Numbered from the stretch's first letter, positions 10,695 to 23,957 are shown. The stretch is 64,000 bases of DNA from Fragum whitleyi (GCA_948146395.1 OX411551.1:46162796-46226795), one strand, 5' to 3'. Numbers and translations are program-made. The notes: generated from the letters alone by a model not told the origin.

Positions 10695-12659
10695 AACAAG
10701 AGGACCTTTGGCCCTGATCCGCTCACCTGAGTCAAAGCACGTAAGGGTATTTTGCATTACTTTTGATTCAGATATTCAAGTTATTGCACTGTTACAAATT
10801 TATGTGTAACAGAAATTAATCTTATTGTCAGACCAGTAAGATTCCACAGTCTCAGTTTTATTATTTCTGTTTGAATATACAAGATCCAAAATGGAACAGT
10901 TATCAGTCAGGTTTTTTTGCATCATCATTTTACAAGAGAATATCTGGGATAACTTAAGTAATGCGCACCTGGTGGCCCAACAGTTATAATGTTAGCTATC
11001 ATAATTAAGGTCTATGAACTGATCATCCTAGGTAAATTCCAAAACTAAGGGCTTCTTGTTCATCAGAAGAAGATATTTGAAGATTATCTTAAATTTCAAC
11101 TTTGGTTGCCATAGCAATTCTTTAAGCTATCTTTGAGGGGACCACCTATGAAAGATTTCTGTAAAATTTGATGTAAATTGGCCCTGTAGTTTAGGACAAG
11201 ATGTTGTTTAAAGAAATTGTTGACAGATGCAAGACAACAACCAAAGGACAGAAGCTGGACTTTGTGCTCAGGTGAGCTTAAAAAAAGTTCAAATTTTAAA
11301 ATTGACCTGATGTACTACCCTCTCCCCCCTGTTGCCTCGCACCTCTTGGCCGAACAATCATAATAGCTGTTTAAATTAGGTTCTATGAGCTGATTATTCT
11401 ACATCAAATGAAAAAGCTGTAGGAATTCTGGCTCAGTAGAATTTTTGACAATTGTTAAATTTACCACAAAGCACTACCCCCTCCCCTTGGGTCTCTGCCC
11501 CTGGTCACAAAACAATCATGACTATATTTTTTTTTCATTAAAGTATATGAGCTGATGACTTATGGCAAATTTAGAGCCTGTAAGATTCCTACTTCATCAT
11601 CAGAAGAAGGTTTAAAATTTCAAAATTGACCCGACTTCCACTCTCTTCCTCAATGCTCTTTACATGGTAGCCAAACATTCATGGTTATAGCTATGTAAAA
11701 TAGGGTCTATGAGCTGATCCTCTGTGTCAAATATAAAGGTTGTAGGGATTCTGGTTCAGAAGAAGGTTATGGATTTAATTTTTTTTAAACAAAGTACTAC
11801 CCCCCCCCCCTAGTGGCTCCTCACATGGTGGCCCAAGAGTTATGATTTTAGCTATTCTAATTATGGTCCATATGCTGATCTTCCTTGCCATTTTTCAAGT
11901 CTGTAGGGCACATGGTTTATTAGAAGAAGAAGGTTAAAGATTTAAGAATTGCACTTAAAAGCTACCCTCCCGCCCCCTGGTGTTCTGCACCTAGTGGCCA
12001 AACACTCATGATTTTAGCTATTTCAGATAGGGTCTATGAGCTGATCATTCATGTCAAATATAAAGGCTGTACAGATTCTGGTTCATCAGAAGAAAACAGT
12101 CAAAGATTTCAAAATTTACCCAAAGTACTACCACCTCCCCCCCTGGTGCTCTGCACCTGGTGGCCCAACAGACATGATTTTAGCTATTTTAATTCAAGTC
12201 TATGAACTGATCATCCATGCCAATTTTCAAGTCTGTAGGGCTCCTTGTTCCAAAGAAGAAGAAGGTTAAAGATTAAAAAGTTTACGCAAAGTACTAACCC
12301 CTCCCCCCTGGTGCTCTGCACTTGGTGGCCAAACAGATATGATTGTAGCTATTTTAATTGAGGTCTATGAACTGATCATCCATGCCTAATTTAGGACTCC
12401 TGGTTGAGAAGAAGAAGAATTTTTAAGATTTTCTTAAAATTTCACCTTTGGTTGCCATAGCAACCAGGATTTTTCATGGATTTCAAGGGGACCACCTAAG
12501 GAACATTTCTATAAAATTTGGTGTTAATTGGCCTAGTAGTTTAGGAGATGTCGTTGAAAGAAATTGTTGACGGACGCAAGACCACTACCGCCGGACGGAC
12601 GCCGGACAAAAGGTGATCACAATAGCTCACATGAGCACTTCGCTCAGTTGAGCTAAAAA
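10695..12659 (+). mobile_element. A2 pearl-like element, complete
   Basis: The start is AACAAGAGGACC-TTT-GGCCCT then CGCTCACCTGAG, and the end is CTCAGTTGAGCTAAAAA with a worn terminal hairpin. The core is units of about 165 bp marked by ACCCCCTCCCCCCTGGTG and TGATTTTAGCTATTTTAATT. A conserved 3' module carries an X-box-like motif and AAAGAAATTGTTGACGGACG. Related copies lie at 31198, 38895 and 41804. Confidence 0.8.
12450..12465 (+). promoter_or_regulatory. RFX X-box-like palindrome in an A2 element
   Basis: GGTTGCCATAGCAACC is a perfect half-site pair of the RFX (X-box) type, GTTGCC-AT-AGCAAC. The same site recurs in the other three A2 copies. Binding is an inference from the motif. Confidence 0.5.
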
Positions 12660-13191
12660 CTATAATTTGAATTAAATCGCAGAAAATAGTTCACAATATT
12701 ATGGTGTGATGTTGCACCATACCAAACATTTATTTTAAAAACAGACCAAACTGGTTTGACATGAATGTTGACAAAATAAATGGAATTTGATTGTTTCAAA
12801 AGAGCCTTTAGAGACTGTTTTTTTCATTTTTAAGGTTGTAGTTCATAGTAGGAACATTTGTCTTCATTATAATCAAATATAGGCAAATTTTATCCAGCAG
12901 TAATGAAGTTGTTGATTTTGAACAAAATATCCCTTTCCATAATGGTTTGGTTATTCTGTTAGGAGATGGATCCTTTAATAATGTGCCAGTTTGTGCTCAT
13001 CTTCAGCTTCAATTTGATTTATTGTGTAGCTAGGTAAACTGGGCTTTTTTGTAAAAAGAAGCAGCATTAAATTTGGTTCAAAAACTCTTTACATGAACCT
13101 TAACTGAAGAAGTATTAACAAAGAATTCTTAAAGTTTAAACTCAAATATAAGACCCTTTTCTCATGCCCCTCAATCTCTTAAGACAAGAGG
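12660..13191 (+). other. Unassigned spacer between A2 and A1
   Basis: AT-rich single-copy sequence. No coding frame, hairpin or tandem unit was noticed. Confidence 0.35.
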
Positions 13192-14037
13192 ACCAAGATG
13201 GTCCTAGATTGCTCACCTGATTCTCTTTGACACCTGGGACATCCTACCAATTAAATAGGCAGATGTCATAAAGGAAATAATTTCTACACAAAAACCATTT
13301 GTTTTTATGAAGTTTGGGCCTAAATTGTGGCTTTTAGAGTTGAAACAAGAAAATTATCATTAAGACCCCTTCTCCTGTGATATGGCATGGATCTTTCCCA
13401 TTTTCGATAGGGTTCATCCTTGAGACCTGACCAACATTCTGACCAATGTTCAAAAAGATTGGGCCATATATGTGGCATCTAGAGTGTCAACAAGAAAATT
13501 GTCATTATGTCCCCTTTTCCCATGATATGGCATGGATCCTTTCCATTTTCAAAGAGCTTCATCCTTGTGACTTGGCCAACAATCTGACAAGGTTTCATGA
13601 AGATTTGGCTATATATGTGGCTTCTAGAGCATAAACAAGAAAGTTTTCATTAAGGCCCCTTTTCCCGTGATATGGCATGGATCCTTCCCATTTTCGATAG
13701 AATTTATCCTTGTGATTTGGCAAAGATTCTGGCCAAGTTTCATGAAAATTAGGCCATATTTGTGGCCTCTAGAGTGTAAACAAGACAATTGTCATTAAGG
13801 CCCCTTTTCCCTTGATATGGCATGGATCCTTCCCAATTTCAGTAGGATTCATTCTTGTGACCTGGCCAGCATTCTGACGAAGTTTCATGAAGATTTGATC
13901 ATTTTTGTGGCCTCGAGAGTATAAATACTTAAATTGTTGATGCATGATGATGGATGACGCATGGCGCATACTGCACGACGGACATTCAATGATCACAAAA
14001 GCTTACCTTGAGCATGATGTGCTCAGCTGAGCTAAAA
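13192..14037 (+). mobile_element. A1 pearl-like element, complete
   Basis: It starts ACAAGAGGACCAAGATGGTC then GCTCACCTGA, and ends GCTCAGCTGAGCTAAAA. Four to five core units with a 145-bp period are of the same type as 300-1600. A short GATGACGC-type microsatellite remnant (about 13940-13980) replaces the GGAC run. Confidence 0.8.
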
Positions 14038-14127
14038 TGTTTTAAGAAAGCATTCATTGTGATGATACAATCATTCAGAGCAAGTTTGAAGTCAATCAGA
14101 TGAAAACTGTGGACCATGTGGAGCGTG

Positions 14128-15391
14128 AACAAGAGCTTCGCAGAGTGGCGCATATACGCCCGATGGGGCTTGTCAGTAAGCTTGGCTTGTCAGTAACGAG
14201 AGCTTGAATGATAGCTAGAAAAATTGCAGACAAACAGACAGACAGACGACTGGGGCCATAACATAGTATGATCCTTTGAGTGTAAATTGAAAACGGTTTT
14301 ATGCACAACTATACGCCAAACAGTCATTTTGCAAGTTTCAGTTCATTCCAATTCATACTGTGACGAGTTGCTCACAAAAGAAATGTAGTGAATTTCAAAC
14401 AATTCAAGGGCAGATAATACAAGAAAGACCCAAGCTTTTTGAATTTCTGAAGTTCAACCAAATATCAGGGTTACATTGTGGCAAGATTCATTTCAATCCA
14501 TTCAAATTTATAGGAGTTGTGCACACACACACAAAAAAAATCTGTAATTTCAAACTATTTTGTGAAGCAAAGGGCAGATAAATCAGGAACTACTTAACAT
14601 GTGAAAAATATTTAGCCCTAAGCACAAATAGACAACCTGCAGAGTCATTGTGGAAAGTTTCCTTTCATTCCAATCCAAAATGTAGAAGAAAGTGAGCTGA
14701 CATGAAATTTTGTTTCATTCAATTCACGATTATACCAAGAATGACTGGAGCATTTTGAAATGAAAAAGTCTTATGCACAACCAGACATCATAGAGAGTAA
14801 TTGTGTCTAGTTTCAGCTCATTTCAATTGATAGTTAAGGAGGAGTTGCACACCAAAAAACAGTGATTTTCTTCATTCAAGGGCAGATAATTTAAGTTTCT
14901 CAGGAATGACTGGAGCCACTTGAATACCTAAGGTCTTATGCACAACTAGAAATCATAGAGAGTAATTGTCTAGTTTCCACTCAGTGCAATTGGCTTTTTT
15001 GGAGGAGTTGTGCACACAAAAAACAGTGATTTTTGTTTAATTCAAGGGCAGATAATTCAAGATTTCTCAGGAATGACTGGAGCGATTTTAATTACAAAGT
15101 CTTATGCACAACTTTAGACATCATAGGGAGTAATTGTGTCTAGTTTCAGCTCATTCCCATTGATAGTTTAGGAGAGGTTGCGCACACAAGAAAACAGTGA
15201 TTTTCGTTAAATTCAAGGGCTGATAATTCAAGATTTCTCAGGAATGACAGGAGCGATTTGAATTTCATAGGTCTTATGCACAACTAGACATGATAGAGAG
15301 TAGTTGTGCCAAGTTTCAGCTCATTCCCATTGATATTTTAGGAAGAGTTGCGCACACAAGAATTGCTAACAGACGGACAGACAGACGGATG
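14128..15391 (+). mobile_element. C-type element, 3' end missing
   Basis: The 5' module matches 5246 (AACAAGAGCTTCGCAGAG, CGCATATACGCCCGATGG), with an early microsatellite and CCATAACATAGTATGATCC, then the same 170-bp core units up to a GACGGACAGACAGACGG microsatellite at about 15372. The expected CCTTCGGGCGTATAAAAA end is absent. Confidence 0.75.
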
Positions 15392-15784
15392 GAATCTTAG
15401 ATTAATTAGCATATTTTACTTAAAATATCCAGGTAGCAAGAACCAGACAGCATAACAAATATGCTACTTTTTTCAGACACCGTAAGTCCTGCTCCCCCTG
15501 GAGAACAGAAAGGAATGATGAATTAATCAAATTATACTTCGTTTCAGATACACAGATTGAGAGGACAATTCATCATTTTTATTTCAGATATTGTTCGCTA
15601 TGTTCCCTTGCTAATTGATGAATTAATTTAAGACAGTTTTTAAAGTATTTTGTCTTATCTAAGCTCTTGTCATGATCTATATTTTAATAACAATAGCGAC
15701 TATTGTTTGGTAAATAGTAAAGTCATCTGAAAGAATATTAAATTTTCTACAATTTGGTACCTAATTGAGAAGAATAGATTTTAA
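15392..15784 (+). other. Unassigned spacer
   Basis: AT-rich. AATTGATGAATTAATT-type short repeats were the only pattern seen. No coding evidence. Confidence 0.3.
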
Positions 15785-16030
15785 AACAAGAGGACCATCA
15801 TAGTCCTAGATGGCTCACCTAAGTCTCTTTGACCCATATGGACATCACATCAATTAAAAAGAGAGATGTCATAGGGAAAAAAAATTCGACACAAAACCAA
15901 ATTTCATGAAGTTTGGGCCAAAATTAAATTGTCATTAAGGCCCCTTTTCAAGAGGGTTCATCCTTGTGACCTGACCAACATTGTGACCAAGTTTCTTGAA
16001 GATTGGGCAATATTTGTGGCCTCTTAAGGT
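15785..16030 (+). mobile_element. A1 element, 5' fragment
   Basis: AACAAGAGGACCATCATAGT, then GGCTCACCT and roughly one A1 core unit ending at GTGGCCTCTTAAGG. No 3' terminus follows. Confidence 0.7.
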
Positions 16031-16347
16031 AGAAATGGACACATGGCATCATTTTTTCCCGCCCAATGATTTTTTTTCATGTTCACATATGAAGTAGTTT
16101 AACATTGTGTAGTCATTATATCAAAATTTGAAGGTACCTTTCCATGCTCCTTTTCATTCTAGAGTTATCTGCCCTTGGGCGGTATTAGCCATTTTTCAGT
16201 AAAACGTTTATATTTGTTTTAGGACTAGTATAAACTCAGTACCAGCTTATAGCTATAAAACACATACATTTTGATAGACCTTATACATGTTTACAATGGA
16301 CGTTGCCAATTGGTCAATTGTATTTGAACATTTTGCTTTCAAATGTT
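16031..16347 (+). other. Unassigned spacer
   Basis: Contains GCCCTTGGGCGG and other short inverted motifs near 16170-16185 but no element ends. No coding frame was recognised. Confidence 0.3.
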
Positions 16348-17775
16348 AACAAGAGGCCCAAGAGGGCCTGTATCGCTCCACTGGCTTTAAAATCTTTAGA
16401 CTTTCATTAAATAATGCTTACTTTAAATGAATACATTGACACTTGACCAAAATCTCCTAAGAACTATTTGATAATGATCAACTGGTTCTGGGACATACTG
16501 CACAAAAATACTCAATCACGATGAACCTCCAACCCTTGACCCATCTTATTAAAGCCTAAGGTTCAGAGGAGATGTCCTTCAAAGATTTCGGGCTCGAAAT
16601 TGGCCCCAACTGCCATGCCCATATTTCTGGACCAAACAACATTTCTTGAACAATTTAAGTAAATAGTCACCCGAGAAACATTCTGGTTAAGTTTCATTGA
16701 AATTGGCTGAGTGGTTCCGGAGGAGATATCGTTCAAACATTTTGGCCTCAATATAAGCCCCGCCCTGCCATGCCCAAATTTAAGGGCCAATCAAAATTTA
16801 GCCACTAATTTTTGAAAAGAGACACTCAAGGAACATTCTGGTAAAGTTTCATTTAAATATGCCATGTGGTTCAGGAGAAAATGTCATTTGAAAATTTCGG
16901 GCTCAAAATATGCCCCGCCCTGCCACGCCCATATTTATGGGCCAATCAAAAGTTCTTGAACAATTTAAGTAAAGGGTTACCGAAGGAACATTCTGTTAAA
17001 GTTTCATTGAAATCAGCCAAGTGGTTCAGGAGAAAATGTCGTTTAAAGATTTCGGGCTAAAAAATAAGCCCTGCCCTGCCACGCCCATATTTATGGACCA
17101 ATCAAAAGTTCTTGAATAATTTAAGTAAAGTGTCACTCAAAGAACATTCTGGTAAAGTTTCATTGAAATTGGCCCAGTGGTTCAGGAGGAAATATTGTTA
17201 AAAAATTTCGGGCTCAAAACAAGCCCTGCCCTGCCACACCCATATTTATGGACCAATCAAAAGTTCTTGAACAATTTAAGTGAAGGGTCACCCAAGGAAC
17301 ATTCTGGTAAAGTTTCATTGAAAATGGGCCAGTGGTTCAGGAGGAGATGTCGTTCAAAAATTTTGGGCTCAAAATAAGCCCCGCCCTGCCACGCCAATAT
17401 TTATGGGCCAATCAAAATTTCTTGAATAATTTAAGTAAAGGGTCATCCAAGGAACATCCATGCTCAGTTTCATTGAAATCGGCCGAATGGTTTGGGAGGA
17501 GAAGATTTTTAAAGATTTCAAAGTGAAAAAATGCCACGCCCTGCCACACCTATATTTAGGGACCAATCAAAATTCTTTGAACAATTTAAGAAGAGGGCCA
17601 CCCAAGGATCATTTCTTTCAAGTTTCGTTAAAATCCACCCATTGGTTTGGGAGGAGAAGATGTTTAAAGAAAAAGTTTACGCACGGACGGACGGAAGCAT
17701 GGACACACACACGATGCACGACGGACACTCCGCCATGACAATAGCTCGCTGGCCGAAGGCCAGTGGAGCTAAAAA
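16348..17775 (+). mobile_element. B1 pearl-like element, complete
   Basis: It starts AACAAGAGGCCCAAGAGGGC (hairpin AGGCCC/GGGCCT) then CGCTCCACTGGC, and ends CTGGCC-GAA-GGCCAG, TGGAGCTAAAAA. About seven core units with a 155-bp period are marked by AATAAGCCCCGCCCTGCCAC and GTAAAGTTTCATTGAAAT. A short GCACGGACGGACGG microsatellite lies at about 17680-17730. The many overlapping 60-100 residue frames are translations of the tandem units. Confidence 0.85.
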
Positions 17776-18207
17776 TGCACTAATTTTTGAAATTTTACAG
17801 GGTAAAGTCCAACAAAAACCTATTTTTTAAGAAATTACCCAATGAATTTTTCTTTTTTTCCGATATGTTTAAATCCCATATTTTTCCTTTATTTGTTAAA
17901 AAATTCAGCATACCTTTCCATGCAAATAAGAAAGTTTTCGCTATTTTACAGTGACTCCTCCGGATTAAATGACGCTTTTAACGCATTTTTATTGTTAAAT
18001 TTAATGATCCAGTCATTCAATTGATATCAAATGTTGAAAAGAAGTTAAGTTATGAAATTTTACCATCATTATTCTGCGTTATTTTCATAAACAAAATCTT
18101 ACAAAAACCGGTCTTTTTAAACAACGCGTGAAAAGAGCCGTAAAATAAACGAAAACCCACTTCCAGTTTATAGAGTCGGGAGGCCTCTGTCCATTGCCAC
18201 CTTAAGC
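17776..18207 (+). other. Unassigned spacer
   Basis: AT-rich single-copy sequence with CG-containing patches near 17950 and 18120. No motif was recognised. Confidence 0.3.
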
Positions 18208-18752
18208 CTAAACAAGAAAACTATCTTTATGGCCCCTTTTCCAATGATATGGCACAGATTCTTCCCATTTTCAATAGGGTTCATCCTTGTGACTTGGCAA
18301 ACATTCTGACCAGGTTTCATAAAGATTGGACCATATTTGTAGCCTATAGAGCATAAAGAAGACAATTGTCATTCAAGCCCCTTTTTCCGTGATATTGCAT
18401 AGAGCCTTGCCATTTTCAATAGGGTTCATCATTGGAACCTGGCCAACATTCTGACCAAGTTTCATGAAGATTGGTCAATAATTGTGGCCTCGAGAGTGTA
18501 ATCAAGAAAATTGTCATTAAGGCCCCTTTTCCTGCGATTTGGCATGTATCCTTCCCATTTTAAATAGGGTTCATCCTTGTGACCTGAACAGCACTCTGAC
18601 CAAGTTTTCATGAAGATTGCATCATTTTTTTGGCCTCTAGAGTGTTTACACTTACATTGTTGACGCCAGACAACAGACGACGCAAGACATGTTGGACATT
18701 TAATGATCACAAAAGCTCACCTTGAGCATGATGTGCTAAGATGAGCTCAAAA
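18208..18752 (+). mobile_element. A1 element, 5'-truncated
   Basis: Three to four A1 core units (GTGACCTGGCCAACATTCTG), a GACGCCAGACAACAGACGAC tract and a 3' end TTGAGCATGATGTGCTAAG. The AACAAGAG start is missing. Confidence 0.7.
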
Positions 18753-18808
18753 GAGAGAAAATAGCTTATATTGTGACAAAATAACAAGATCAAAGGATAA
18801 ATAAGCAT

Positions 18809-20166
18809 AACTAGAAAGCCATGAATGGCTTGAGTCGCTCCACAGGCTTGAAATTCTTGTAATAGAAAATCTAAGTTTTGACTAGATTTTTAGATATTTT
18901 GGGTTCTACAGATGTTGAAATGATTTTCAAAGTTTCCACAATTTAACATATAGAGAAATGACCTATGCCAATATAAAACATATTTTTTCATCCAATGACA
19001 ATAATTTTTGGCTGCATGATAATGGGTCACCCCAGGATCATACTAATGAGGTTTGATTGATATCCATCAGTTACATTCTGAGAAAATGATTTTCAAAGTT
19101 TCCACTACATAACATATAGCGAAATGACCTCCGCCCAAAAAAACAAATTTTTCATCCGATCACAATAATTTTTGGTAGACTGATAAAAGGTCTCTCAAGG
19201 ATCATTCCAGTGAAATTTGATTGATATCCATCAATTTCATTCTAAGAAAATGATTTTCAAAGTTTCCACTAAATAACATTTAGAGAAATGACCTCCGCCC
19301 ATAATATACATATTTTTCATCCGATCACGATAATTTTTTGTAGACTGATTATGGGTCACCCAAGGATCATTCATGTAAAAATTTGGTTGATATCCATCAG
19401 TTACATTCTGAGAAAATGATTTTCAAAGTTTCCACTATATAACATATAGAGAAATGACCTCCGCCCATAATATACATATTTTTCTTCAGATCACAATAAT
19501 TTTTTGTAGACTGATAAAGGGTCAACCAAGGATCATTCATGTAAAATTTGGTTGATATCTATTTGTTAGATTCTGAAAAAATGATTTTCAAAGTTTCCAC
19601 TATGTAACCTATAGAGAAATGACCTCCGCCAATAATATATATATTTTTCATCAGATCACAATAATTTTTTGTAGACTGATTATGGGTCACCTAAGGATCA
19701 TTCATGTAAAATTTGGTTGATATCTATCAATTAGATTCTGAGAAAATGATTTTCAAAGTTTCCACTATATAACATATAGAGAAATGACCTCCGCCCATAA
19801 AATATATATATTTTTCATCAGAACACAATAATTTTTATTAGAGTGATAAAGAGTCACCAAAGGATCATTCATGTAAAATTTAATTGGTATCCATCAATTT
19901 GAACCTGAGAAAATTCACTTTTTACCATATTTGGAAATTAGCCACGCCCATTAAATCCATGTTTTTCATTGGATCAAAATTTCTTGAACAACTTTGAAAG
20001 AGGGTCACCCAAGGATCATTCCTGTGAAGTTTGGTTGAAATTCATCCAGTAGTTTCTGAGGAGAAGATTTTTAAAGAAAAAGTTTATGACCGGACGGACG
20101 GACGGACGCACGACGGACACAGCCATGACAATAGCCCCAGTGGCTTTCAGCCAGTGGAGCTAAAAA
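18809..20166 (+). mobile_element. B2 pearl-like element, complete
   Basis: Same ends as the copy at 1601 (AACTAGAAAGCCATGAATGG and CCAGTGGAGCTAAAAA), with six to seven 160-165-bp units, a terminal module TTAGCCACGCCCATTAAATC, and a GGACGGACGGACGCACG microsatellite at about 20092-20118. Confidence 0.85.
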
Positions 20167-20551
20167 TGGATGATTGTTATATCTGATAACAACTTGATTG
20201 ATTTCTCATCAGTGATTACATTAGGTTGATTTCTCATCAATTTGCATCTTCATTTCTCGATTATGTTGCCAATGATTGTCGATTTCCACTAATTTGTTTT
20301 AGGAATGAAGTGTTTACTGGTGGTGTAACCACTACTCAAACCGGGGGTCTAGAAGTTAAGACAAGAGACCACACATTTGAATCGAGGAGAAAGTATTTTT
20401 TCTGACTCAAATTTTCTTTTTTTACCTTTTTTCAAATCTATGTACATAATACATAGTTATGTCATTTTTAAGACGGGAGGTGAGGGGAGAGGGACATTAA
20501 AAAAAGAAAAAATACAGAATCTGCAAAGAGTCTCTGAGGGGAAATTAGCCA
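20167..20551 (+). other. Unassigned spacer
   Basis: Contains a short direct repeat TTGATTTCTCATCA (about 20197 and 20227). Otherwise nothing was seen. Confidence 0.35.
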
Positions 20552-21038
20552 AACAAGAGGCCCTAAAGGGCCTGTATTGCTCCACTGGCTTAAATACCCC
20601 AGACTTTTGCCATGCCTTGCCACGCCCATATTTGGGGATCAATCAAAATTTCTTGACCAATTAAAGTAAAGGGTTATCCATGCCAAATTTCATTAAAATC
20701 AGCCCAATGGTTTGGGAGGAGAAGATTTTTAAAGATTTTAATGTGAAAAAATGCACCCCCCCCCCGGCCACGCCCATATTTGGGGTCAATTTCTTGAACA
20801 ATTTAAGTAAAGGGTCACCCAAGACATCCATGCCAAGTTTCATTGAAATCAGCCCAATGGTTTGGGAGGAGAAGATTTTTAAAGATTTTAACATGAAAAA
20901 AATGCCCAGCCATGCCACACCCATATTTGGGAGTCAATCAAAAGTTCTTCAACAATTTAAGTAAAGGGTCACCCAAGGAACATCCACACCAAGTTTCATT
21001 GGAATCAGCCCAAAGGTTTGGGAGAAGATTTTAAGGTG

Positions 21039-21039
<1 letters not shown>

Positions 21040-21072
<33 letters not shown>

Positions 21073-21499
21073 TTAACAGCATTTTTTTTTTCAAAGTTTG
21101 ACCCTGACAGATGACCTTGACCTTGTCACATGACCTTGACTTTGGTACCAGCAGATGCAGATCGTTGAGATCTATCATCATGCCAAATATGAGCCTTGTA
21201 TCTTGAATAGGCTTGAAGATATTGGCAATGTTACATTTTTTGGTTAACTTTTTGAGTTATTTGACCTTGACAGATGACCTTGACCTTGTCACATGACCTT
21301 GCCTTTGGAACCAGCAGATGCAATTCATTGAGGTCTATCATCATGCCAAATATGAGCCTTGTATCTTGAATAGGCTTGAAGACTTTGGCGATGTTGTGTT
21401 TTTTGGTTAACTTTTGCAGACAGACAGACGGACAGCCAGAAGGACAGACGGACAACGGTAAAACAATATTCCCGATCTTTCCATAAGGGGGCATAAAAA
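21040..21499 (+). mobile_element. F-type element nested in B1
   Basis: ACAAGATGTGTTTGTGAAAC forms a 7-bp hairpin (GTGTTT/AAACAC), followed by AAATGCCCCCTTA. The end is TAAGGGGGCATAAAAA. The core is two units with GACCTTGACCTTGTCACATG and AGCAGATGCA. A GACAGACAGACGGACAG microsatellite lies at about 21418-21450. Host B1 sequence resumes with ATGCCAAACCC. Confidence 0.85.
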
Positions 21500-21950
21500 T
21501 GCCAAACCCATGCCATGCCCATATTTGGGAGTCAATCAAATGTTCTTCAACAATTTAAGTAAAGGGTCACCCAAGGAACATCCACACCAAGTTTCATTGA
21601 AATCAGCCAAAAGGTTTGGGAGGAGAAGATTTTTAAAGATTTTAAAGTAAATAAATGGCCTTCCCCACACGCCCAAATTTGGGGGTCAATCAATATTTCT
21701 TGTACAATTCAAGTTAAGGGTCATCCCAGGAACATTCATGCCAAGTTTCATTAAAAGCAGCCCAATGGTTTCGGAGGAGAAAATTTTTAAAGATTTTAAG
21801 TGAAAAAATGCCACGCCCTGCCAAGCCCATATTTCAGGGTCAATCAAAATTTCTTGAACAACTTAAGTTGCAAGGAACATCCATGCCAAGAACCATTGAA
21901 ATAGGCTCACAGTTTGGGAGGAGATGATTTTTTCTAAAGATTTTAAAATA

Positions 21951-22256
21951 AACAAGAGCACTGCCTACGGGTGCCTACACTCAGCTGTTGAGTGCTGGAT
22001 GGTGGTAAAAAATCTTAATCGAAAAAGCGGCATAATTTACACAAAATGCATCTAGAGTTATCCCCCTTGATAGTATAGGTTCCTCTTTTGATGGTGAACA
22101 TATGTGCCAAGTTTAAAGTGAATGGCTTCAGTAGAACCAGAGATATCACAAAATGTCAAAGTTTTTCGTACAACAACGATGACAATGAAGACAACAATCG
22201 CGACTACATGGCTATAGCAATACCTCGGGTTTTCTTCGAAAACAGCCAAACAAAAA
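21951..22256 (+). mobile_element. M-type element nested in B1
   Basis: AACAAGAGCACTGCCTACGG, with stem GCAC/GTGC, then CTCAGCTGTTGAG. The end carries the hairpin GGTTTTC-TTC-GAAAACAGCC. There is no tandem core and only a short ACAACGATGACAATGAAG tract instead of a microsatellite. B1 units resume at about 22257. Confidence 0.65.
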
Positions 22257-22799
22257 AATGCCAAGCCCTGCAACACCCAGATTTAGGGGTCAATCATAAT
22301 TTCTTAAACAATTTAAGAAGAGGGTAACCCAATGATCATTTCTACCAAGTTTCATTAAAATCCCCCCCATTGGTTTGGGAGGAGAAGATGCTTAAAGAAA
22401 AAGTTTACGCACGCATAGACGGACAGACACACGATGGACACTCTGACATGACAATAGCTCGCTGGCCTTTGGCCAGTGGAGCTGAAAATACAAAGTACTG
22501 TCAAATAATTTCCACACAAATCATTTATTTAATACATTTAACAATTATTGATCAAGTAATTTCAGTTTTCTTTGCCAAGATCTGTGTTCCACAGTATGAC
22601 AGTAAGCAACAAGAGGGCCAGAATCATCATAACATGCTTACCTGTATAATAAGAGGACCATAATGGTCTTTCATTGCTCACCTGAGTATGCAATTTCCAG
22701 GTTCTAAAGTTCTTACTCTATGACAAATATGGGATGAAACGACATACGGGTTATAACTTCAAATATAACAAGACAACTATATTGAAATACAGAGACCCT

Positions 22800-23078
22800 T
22801 GGTTTGTTTTTTTGAATGGATTTTACGCTGTTTTCAACAATCTCGCAGTTATATCGCGGTGGCCGGAGCACCTAACAATGGATTCCTGGCATTTCTTTCA
22901 CCTGTACTACCATAACACCCTTTCCTAGCCTCAAACTGCTATCTCACATAGGTTTATGATTATCTACCCATTGGTAAGAGACAAACGTTGGAAAGGATAT
23001 TTGCCACCACAGGGGATCGAACCCACGACTTCCAGATTGGAAGTCTTATGCCTAACCAACTGCGATATGTTGGCAGCC
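22800..23078 (-). mobile_element. tRNA-derived SINE
   Basis: On the minus strand the head carries an A-box-like CGCAGTTGGTTAGGC and a B box GGTTCGATCCC. The body reads CTATGTGAGATAGCAG then GGCTAGGAAAGGGTG, and the tail ends near TCCATTCAAAAAAAC. No target duplication was clear. Confidence 0.75.
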
Positions 23079-23567
23079 TATTATCCTTTTGACTAGAAAG
23101 ACAATTTGACAAATTATTTCAAGATTGTTCCAAAATTGTGGCTCCTAGAGTGTTAACAAGAATATTGTCATTAAGGCCCCTTTCATGAAGATTGGGCTAT
23201 TAACTGTAAACATGAAAATTGTCATTAAGGCCCCTTTTGTCATATGGCATGGATCCTTCCCGTTTTCATCCTTGTGTCCTGACAAACATTCTGACCAAGT
23301 TTCAAGACGAATGGGCCATATTTAATGCCTCTACAGATTAAAATGAGAAAAATGTTTTTAAGGACCCTTTTCCTGTGAAATGTCATGGATCCTTCCCATT
23401 TTCAATAGGGTTCATCCTTCTGACCTGACAAACATTCTGACCACAAAGCTTCATGAAGATTGGGTCATATCTACTGCCTTATAGAGTGTTTTCAAGGAAA
23501 TAAGTCATTAAGACCCCTTTTTGCCATCACATGACATAGATCCTTCTTATTTTTCAATAGGGTTCAT

Positions 23568-23846
23568 TGATTGATAGATTGAATGGGGTGTTACGCCGCT
23601 TTCAACATTATTTCATTTGTTTCGTGGCGGCTGGAGCACCTAACAATGGATTCCTGGTATTTCTCACGCCAGTACTACCATTACATCCTTTCCTAGCCTC
23701 CAGCTACAATCTCACATAGATCTACGATTATCGACCCATTGGTGAGAGACAAATAGTTGGAAAGAATGAGTGCCGCCGTCAGGGATCGAACCTGTGACCT
23801 CTAGTTTGACAGTCTGACGCGCTACCAACTGCGCTATGACGGCGGC
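23568..23846 (-). mobile_element. tRNA-derived SINE, full length, with target duplication
   Basis: The minus-strand head begins GCCGCCG and closes with CGGCGGC, a perfect 7-bp acceptor-like pair. It contains TAGCGCAGTTGGTAGCGC (A box) and GGTTCGATCCC (B box). The tail is CATTCAATCTATCAATCA. A 15-base direct repeat TTCRATAGGGTTCAT flanks it (23553-23567 and 23847-23861) within an A1 core unit, proving insertion after the A1 element. Confidence 0.85.
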
Positions 23847-23957
23847 TTCGATAGGGTTCATCCTTGTGACCTGACCTACATTCTGACAAAGTTTCATGAA
23901 GATTGGATGGACAATATTTGTGGCCTCTAGAGTGTAAACACTTAAATTGTTGATGAT

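Larger units (their letters stand above)
20552..22488 (+). mobile_element. B1 pearl-like element carrying nested F and M elements
   Basis: The start is AACAAGAGGCCCTAAAGGGC with CTCCACTGGCTT, and the end is GCTGGCC-TTT-GGCCAG, TGGAGCTGAAAA. Core units are marked by GAGGAGAAGATTTTTAAAG and AAATGCC(A/C)-type stretches with CCATATTTGG. The core is broken by F (21040-21499) and M (21951-22256) and continues across both. Confidence 0.8.

Noticed and set aside
16563..17830. Many overlapping 60-100-residue frames in B1 elements (also 57426-59970)
   Set aside because: They exist because the tandem unit period lets a frame continue. The peptides repeat with the unit and show no protein domain.
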